Shown piece after piece: positions 59,701-64,000 of a DNA stretch of 64,000 nt. The position numbers and the translations under genes were made by a program. Position 1 is the first letter of the stretch. Each line of letters opens with the position of its first letter. The notes beneath the pieces are model-generated. The model searched no databases. It was given only the letters and a program-made list of their open reading frames with translations, and was not told the origin of the DNA. The stretch is from Patellaria atrata CBS 101060 (lineage: Eukaryota > Ascomycota > Dothideomycetes > Patellariales > Patellariaceae), in NCBI GenBank assembly GCA_010093705.1, contig MU006103.1:248001-312000 (forward strand). The letters are read 5' to 3'.

Positions 59701-60846
59701 AGAGTTTGCCGCCAGAGTGCTAAGGCTAAGAGCATTGACAAGAGATCACAATGCTCTCAAAGTCCGTTAGTAGTCAAGGGAAAGCTTCCTGCTGGACCAT
59801 CGTTTAGGAGAGGGGCTCTGTGGCACGTAGTTACTATTACCCGCAAGAAACTCATTTTTGGATTTTTAAAGGTAATGGAATCGGTGAGTGGTACTACTCG
59901 TAATATAGCAACACGACCTTTACCAACAGCTGACCAGCCCGATCGACCGGACAGTCTTCCTAATGGCGGGTATGGATCTAGGGGAAGAGTCCGTACATGG
60001 AGATTTTTAAAAAGGATTTTCAGACCCTTGATGATGCTGATGCGGCGGAGAGGTTGAATAAGGTTAAATAAAATGTATGGATTGTATGGGAATTTGTGGA
60101 GAGTTATAGCGAGTTTGTCTGAACTGACGAGTTGCCAAGCAGGCTTGGAATAGATTAGCATGACACAAATTCGGCATTAATGCATCATTGTTGCATTATT
60201 ATTGACCTCGCTTCATCTTCGCTTCATCAAATGTTCGGTTTCTATGAACAACCTTACCACAACCCTTTTCTCCAGTTCTCCAATCTCCACACTTTCCTCC
60301 ACAAGCCGTTGCACGTCACGTCGCTCATTTTTTTTTTCAAAACTGCGGAGTCTTTTAGTAGGTCATTCGGTCTTACCAGCCGAGCCAGGCTGACCTGAAT
60401 TCTCGGATTTTGACGCCACTTGGATCCAATCAGAGTGCCCAATTCAGTCCATATGGTCTATACTTTGACTAAGTACCTTTTCACATTCGGACATCGTTCC
60501 ATGCTACGCCAGTGCTTTCCACTATGATGCTATGTGTCGTGAGAACCTCTTTATAGAAAGCATCCATGAAAAAAAATTCTAGAATGACTCAACAAAGCTT
60601 TAAAGGGCAGTCGTGCCCCGTGAGTACTTCCTTCCGTGACTTGTGATCAACCAACCTTTGTCTACTCTTCTACCATCCATCATCATCATCATCAAACTTT
60701 CTTTGTCTTGACCTTTAGAAAACTCTCAGCATCAACAAAAGCTTCTATTACCCTACTACGAACCTGTACAGCTTTCTCATCCTAACCTCAAAACTATCAT
60801 CATCATCAACAACAACTTCAAAGACCTTGCACGTAGTTGCAATTCA
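56709..60846. other. 4.1-kb gene-poor block
   Basis: No intact gene was recognised. Frames are short and broken (for example around 57860-58020, where DEKRDLADLVHHSFKLYG-type stretches are interrupted by stops, and 58940-59220 and 59337-59723). A 12-bp palindrome TACCGTACGGTA lies at 57240-57251. The last 250 bp are C/T-rich with CAT/ATC repeats (60678-60692, 60796-60808) and look like the 5' leader of the F-box gene. The middle may hold decayed genes that I cannot name. Confidence 0.5.
60678..60692. repeat. (CAT)5 microsatellite in the F-box gene leader
   Basis: Five CAT triplets at 60678-60692, with a second ATC/ACA-rich patch at 60796-60815, both within the 170 bp before ATG 60847. Confidence 0.85.
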
Positions 60847-62361
60847 ATGCACATCAACGCCTTCCCTTACGAAATCCTCTCCGTCATCCTCGAAGAAGCC
60901 GCCAAGCTCAATGAGCAAGATGGAGTCACCTTCACCTTTGGTCTCAGTCAAGCACCTCTGCCGTTGCAGAAGGCTAACTTGCACCGCTACATTCGTGGCC
61001 CAGTTCCTCCTGACATGTTGAAATGGGATGCAACTGCCGCCATCCGTCAAGTTTGTCGCGAATGGCACGAATGGGCTGTTGAGTATGCGCTGACCGATGT
61101 CTATATTCGAAGGTGGAGGGGTTCCGAGAGATGGGCTGAGCTTTCCCAGAAGAGGGGTAGGTTCAATAGTTATCTTGCAGATTGATGAAGTACTAACGTA
61201 TTTTCAGAGAACTACGACCTGTATGAGCTCATCGAGAAGCCTTCCGGAACGGCCGTCTACCGCGACCCCTATCGTTCTCTCCGCAGCACTTCGAAACTCT
61301 TCCAAGAGTATCCGCACATTGCATCTAACGTCCGACGACTATGGTTCAACGGTTTCTATACAACTGAGACTGATCATTACATCCACGATGCTCTCAAGAA
61401 ATGCTCTAACCTTACTTCGGTAAGCGTGCCGTGGACGGTCATCCGACATCTCAGTGCCCAGGATTGGGCACAGCTCCTTGGCAATGGTGGCGGCGAAGGT
61501 CTTCAGTCTCTCGAACTCCTCGCCGTTGACTTGACGGAATCGCAAGCAAAGGATCGCAAGAACTTGATCGACTTACAGCCACTGAAGTCTCATCTAGTTG
61601 ACTTCAGCAGACTCCGCAGGTTGAAGATCTTTGGCAATACGACCTTCAAGCCCATCGACGATGAGGATCTCCGAGACATTGCTAGGACAGCAACCAAGTT
61701 GGAAGAGTTCCATTTGACGAACCTCTCGACCATTACCATCGAGGGCGTTATGGCTGTTGTTAAAGCCTCTCAGAACACTCTTCGGGTTCTAGAACACTCT
61801 CCTCGATCCGACGATGGCTTTGATCATCCGCATCCCGGCTCTTCCATAGAAGGTGAGCATCTTTGCGAGGTTCTGGCCAACTTGCCGCGTTTGAAGACCC
61901 TCTCGATCTCCATCCCTACAATGTGCTCCGCTATCTTCGCCAACGAGAATGTGCAGTGGGAAGGAGACTGTCAAGTTCGTGCGGCTCACATTTGTGGCCA
62001 CCAAAATCGCAAGAATGGTCTCACTGCTGAGCTACGGGACCCACTCCAAGCTCTTCTTCAACAGGCACGCGCCTTGATTACAACTCGGGCGAATTCGTAC
62101 ATTCCTAAGGAGCTTACCATCGAACTCTTCTGTGGTGACATTATCTTCGATCCGCACCTTCATACCGTGCATGGAAATTTCGAACTTGGACGTCTGGTAT
62201 CCTATGATCAATGGCCAGCATCCGCGGAACCATCCCGCAAGGGACCGTATGGTTCTACCGGTCTTTACGGTAAGGACGACGAAGAAGTTGTCTTCGAGCG
62301 CGTCCACGAGGACGAATTCCTCAACGGTATGCGTAAAAACTGGGTGTCAATCTTTTCTTGA
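60847..62361 (+). CDS. F-box/LRR-like fungal protein
   Basis: Exons 60847-61156 and 61208-62361 around a 51-bp intron (GTAGGT donor, perfect TACTAAC branch, TTCAG acceptor) give 487 residues, joined as LSQKR/ENYDLYELIEK. The N-terminus HINAFPYEILSVILEEAAKL is a degenerate F-box (Pro then E-I-L), followed by IRQVCREWHEWAVEYALTDVYIR, the usual second half of the motif. The rest contains irregular leucine-rich segments (LQSLELLAVDL, RLRRLKIFGN, LEEFHLTNLSTITIEGV, LPRLKTLSISIP). F-box proteins link substrates to SCF ubiquitin ligases through Skp1; this large fungal class is poorly characterised and expands in many filamentous ascomycetes. Substrate is unknown. It lies alone after the 4-kb gene-poor block. 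Confidence 0.88.
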
Positions 62362-63829
62362 AGAATTTATGATACCCCTTAACCAACATTTTGTGGCGTT
62401 ATTTGGATCCAAAAGCATGTGGCTACTGGGATCGTTATCTTTGTCTAAAATCTGCTGATTAAAAAAAAGGGTTTAACGGGACATGAATCACGAATCTCCT
62501 TGTTCCTTCACCTAAATACCACATTTCCGACACGGCCATAGTGTGGGCTTGTCTTTCAACGAATTTCCAGGGCATGGGATGGATCCGGCGTTTATCTCTT
62601 GGGGTTTCAAACCCTATTATCAGCTGCACCGGTATTGTTGTCGATTTTCTTCTCTTTGGAGTTTCTCTGCTATGTAAATAATCTACCAAAAGGAATTGAG
62701 GGCGGAGTTATTAGCAGTCAGTAGGATACTGCAAGCAGCTCCCTCATGGCCTAGGGTTAGGCTCACACCATTCTAGCAGTTGAATGGTAATCAATGTAAT
62801 CATAATCCATATCTACCTCTCTTGAGTGAGTTATGTGCTTTGCTGTTTCCATGTTTTTCCCCCCCACGCCCCCCTCTTGACCCTCTTTCCATCAAAGATA
62901 AACAGTTGCTATTTTGGTAGCGGCCCAAGAGAAAGGGACACGCCAGTTATCGGGCCAAAGTATATCAGAGGCCTGATTTGGCCACTTTCTACTTTCTAAA
63001 ACTTTCAAATTAAGGTACGGAGCGGGCGCATGCATCGTTGGCTTAGAAGCTCAACGGACATGGAGGGGTGGTGGGAGGTTTGATAAAGAGGGCGTGAAAT
63101 TTATTGGAACTAGAGCTAGATGTAGATATCGTGGTAGGTTATAGTGCTTGCCAATGCCTTGTATACTACATGCAGCTCGATCTCGGAGTCAAGCTGTAAT
63201 TCACGTGGGCGCAGCAAATCACAACTTGCATGCCCCATGCTACACCACCACCGCGATCGAACACATTGATGGACAATAGACAGGGCTTCGTAAATCGCAA
63301 TAATACGATTACACACGGCTCGGGCGTTGAGAAAGACCGATTTCGTACGGCGCTTTCTCAGCAGTGTTTATTTTGATGGTAAATCAAGTGCGGAATAGCT
63401 CCAGTATAGAGATTTCGTAAGGTATTGGTGTTGTCAAAGTCGGAATATGTGAATTTGTAAGGATTTGTTAAGCACCCTGGCATCACGCACGTTGCGGCGC
63501 ATCTCTGCGGTACATCTGCACGCGGGGGATACACCTTTCCTAGTATGGCTAAATGTGGGGCTCCGAGGATGCATAGAGGCCAAAGATGGACATCGGATGA
63601 ATGTCGCGATGATATCAATGCCGGAGTGCTGCTACATACACTTCACCTAGAACTCGACCAGCTCTTATCAAGGAGGAGGGGTAGAGGGAGCTATATATGG
63701 CTTTGTTCTCCCCTCCCTCAATTGCTTTCCCTTGTTGTCTTCATAGTGTCCTCACATCAATTGATCAGGTCTTCTTATTTTCTTAAATCACTTCAGTCAT
63801 AAAAGCATTCAGTATCTCGAACAGACAAA
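62362..63829. other. Intergenic, 1.5 kb
   Basis: This is the 3' flank of the F-box gene and the promoter of the gene at the right edge. No other gene was recognised; short frames at 62459-62689 and 63116-63650 have no family resemblance. Confidence 0.5.
63692..63698 (+). promoter_or_regulatory. TATA box of the right-edge gene
   Basis: TATATAT lies about 130 bp before ATG 63830 and is followed by a C/T-rich initiator-like stretch (63705-63745). This spacing is typical of strongly regulated fungal promoters. Confidence 0.6.
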
Positions 63830-64000
63830 ATGGCCCCGAAAATCGCCATCGTTTATGTATGTTGCTTTCTAGCTTCAACTGGTCCAGTCATTTTCCTCCG
63901 CATACTCTTTTTGCTCTTGTAGAGCATGGGGCGTACCTTGGAACCACTGGTTCAGACTACTCAATTGGTTCAAACAGTGCTGATTGGGTTCCTTAGTACT
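63830..64000 (+). CDS. Partial gene, possible WrbA-type flavoprotein start
   Basis: ATG 63830 begins MAPKIAIVY, then a GTATGT donor at 63857. The nonapeptide is the usual start of fungal NAD(P)H:quinone oxidoreductases of the WrbA family, flavodoxin-like enzymes that reduce quinones by two electrons; there the next residues are YSMYGH. The nearest acceptor (TTGTAG ending 63922) would continue SMGRTLEPLVQ, which only partly agrees, so the true second exon may lie beyond the window, or the gene may be altered. The TATA box upstream supports a transcribed gene. The identification rests on nine residues. Confidence 0.4.

Noticed and set aside
59337-59723. 128-codon frame in the gene-poor block
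   Set aside because: No recognisable motif, mixed composition and no splice or promoter support.
62755-62765. Telomere-like CCTAGGGTTAGG sequence
   Set aside because: Only a single unit, with ordinary genes on both sides; chance occurrence.

Overview
The window is nuclear DNA of a filamentous ascomycete (Pezizomycotina). Genes are compact and carry short introns (about 44-136 bp) with GT..AG ends and CTAAC/CTGAC-type branch sites. The gene set is typical of this group: class IV chitin synthase, Zn2Cys6 regulator, RTA1-like protein, fungal F-box/LRR protein. A leotiomycete is my best guess, but that rests on general resemblance only. I recognised no tRNA, rRNA, CRISPR array, virus-like element or intact transposon.

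Layout. 0-11 kb: a small secreted-type protein gene interrupted by a 38-nt C run, a multipass membrane protein (FAR-17a/AIG1-like), a small orphan with a PD-(D/E)XK-like signature, about 3 kb without a clear gene, and a WD40/DUF2415-type protein. 12.9-21.4 kb: a class IV chitin synthase and a Skt5/Chs4-type activator (Sel1 repeats, CaaX end) lie head to head, an enzyme next to its likely activator. 22-29.5 kb: aromatic aminotransferase (ARO8 type), OST2/DAD1 and TMEM14 sharing a short divergent promoter, RTC4-like protein and RCL1. 29.7-33.2 kb: a decayed block with a squalene epoxidase (ERG1) pseudogene and an unrecognised broken locus that keeps a TATA box.

33-45.9 kb: VOC/glyoxalase-fold protein, dynactin p50, NADP-type alcohol dehydrogenase, PRP4, RPB7, vacuolar-type dipeptidyl aminopeptidase and ATP-dependent NAD(P)H-hydrate dehydratase. 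Most are housekeeping genes (splicing, transcription, dynein transport, metabolite repair). 46.5-56.7 kb: Zn2Cys6 regulator, RTA1-like membrane protein, AMP deaminase, and a soluble fumarate reductase with a C-terminal cytochrome b5 domain. 56.7-60.8 kb is a gene-poor block. It is followed by an F-box/LRR-like gene and, at the right edge, the start of what may be a WrbA-type flavoprotein gene.

Exon structures were worked out by hand from splice signals, reading phase and continuity with remembered protein families. No alignment, RNA evidence or database search was available.
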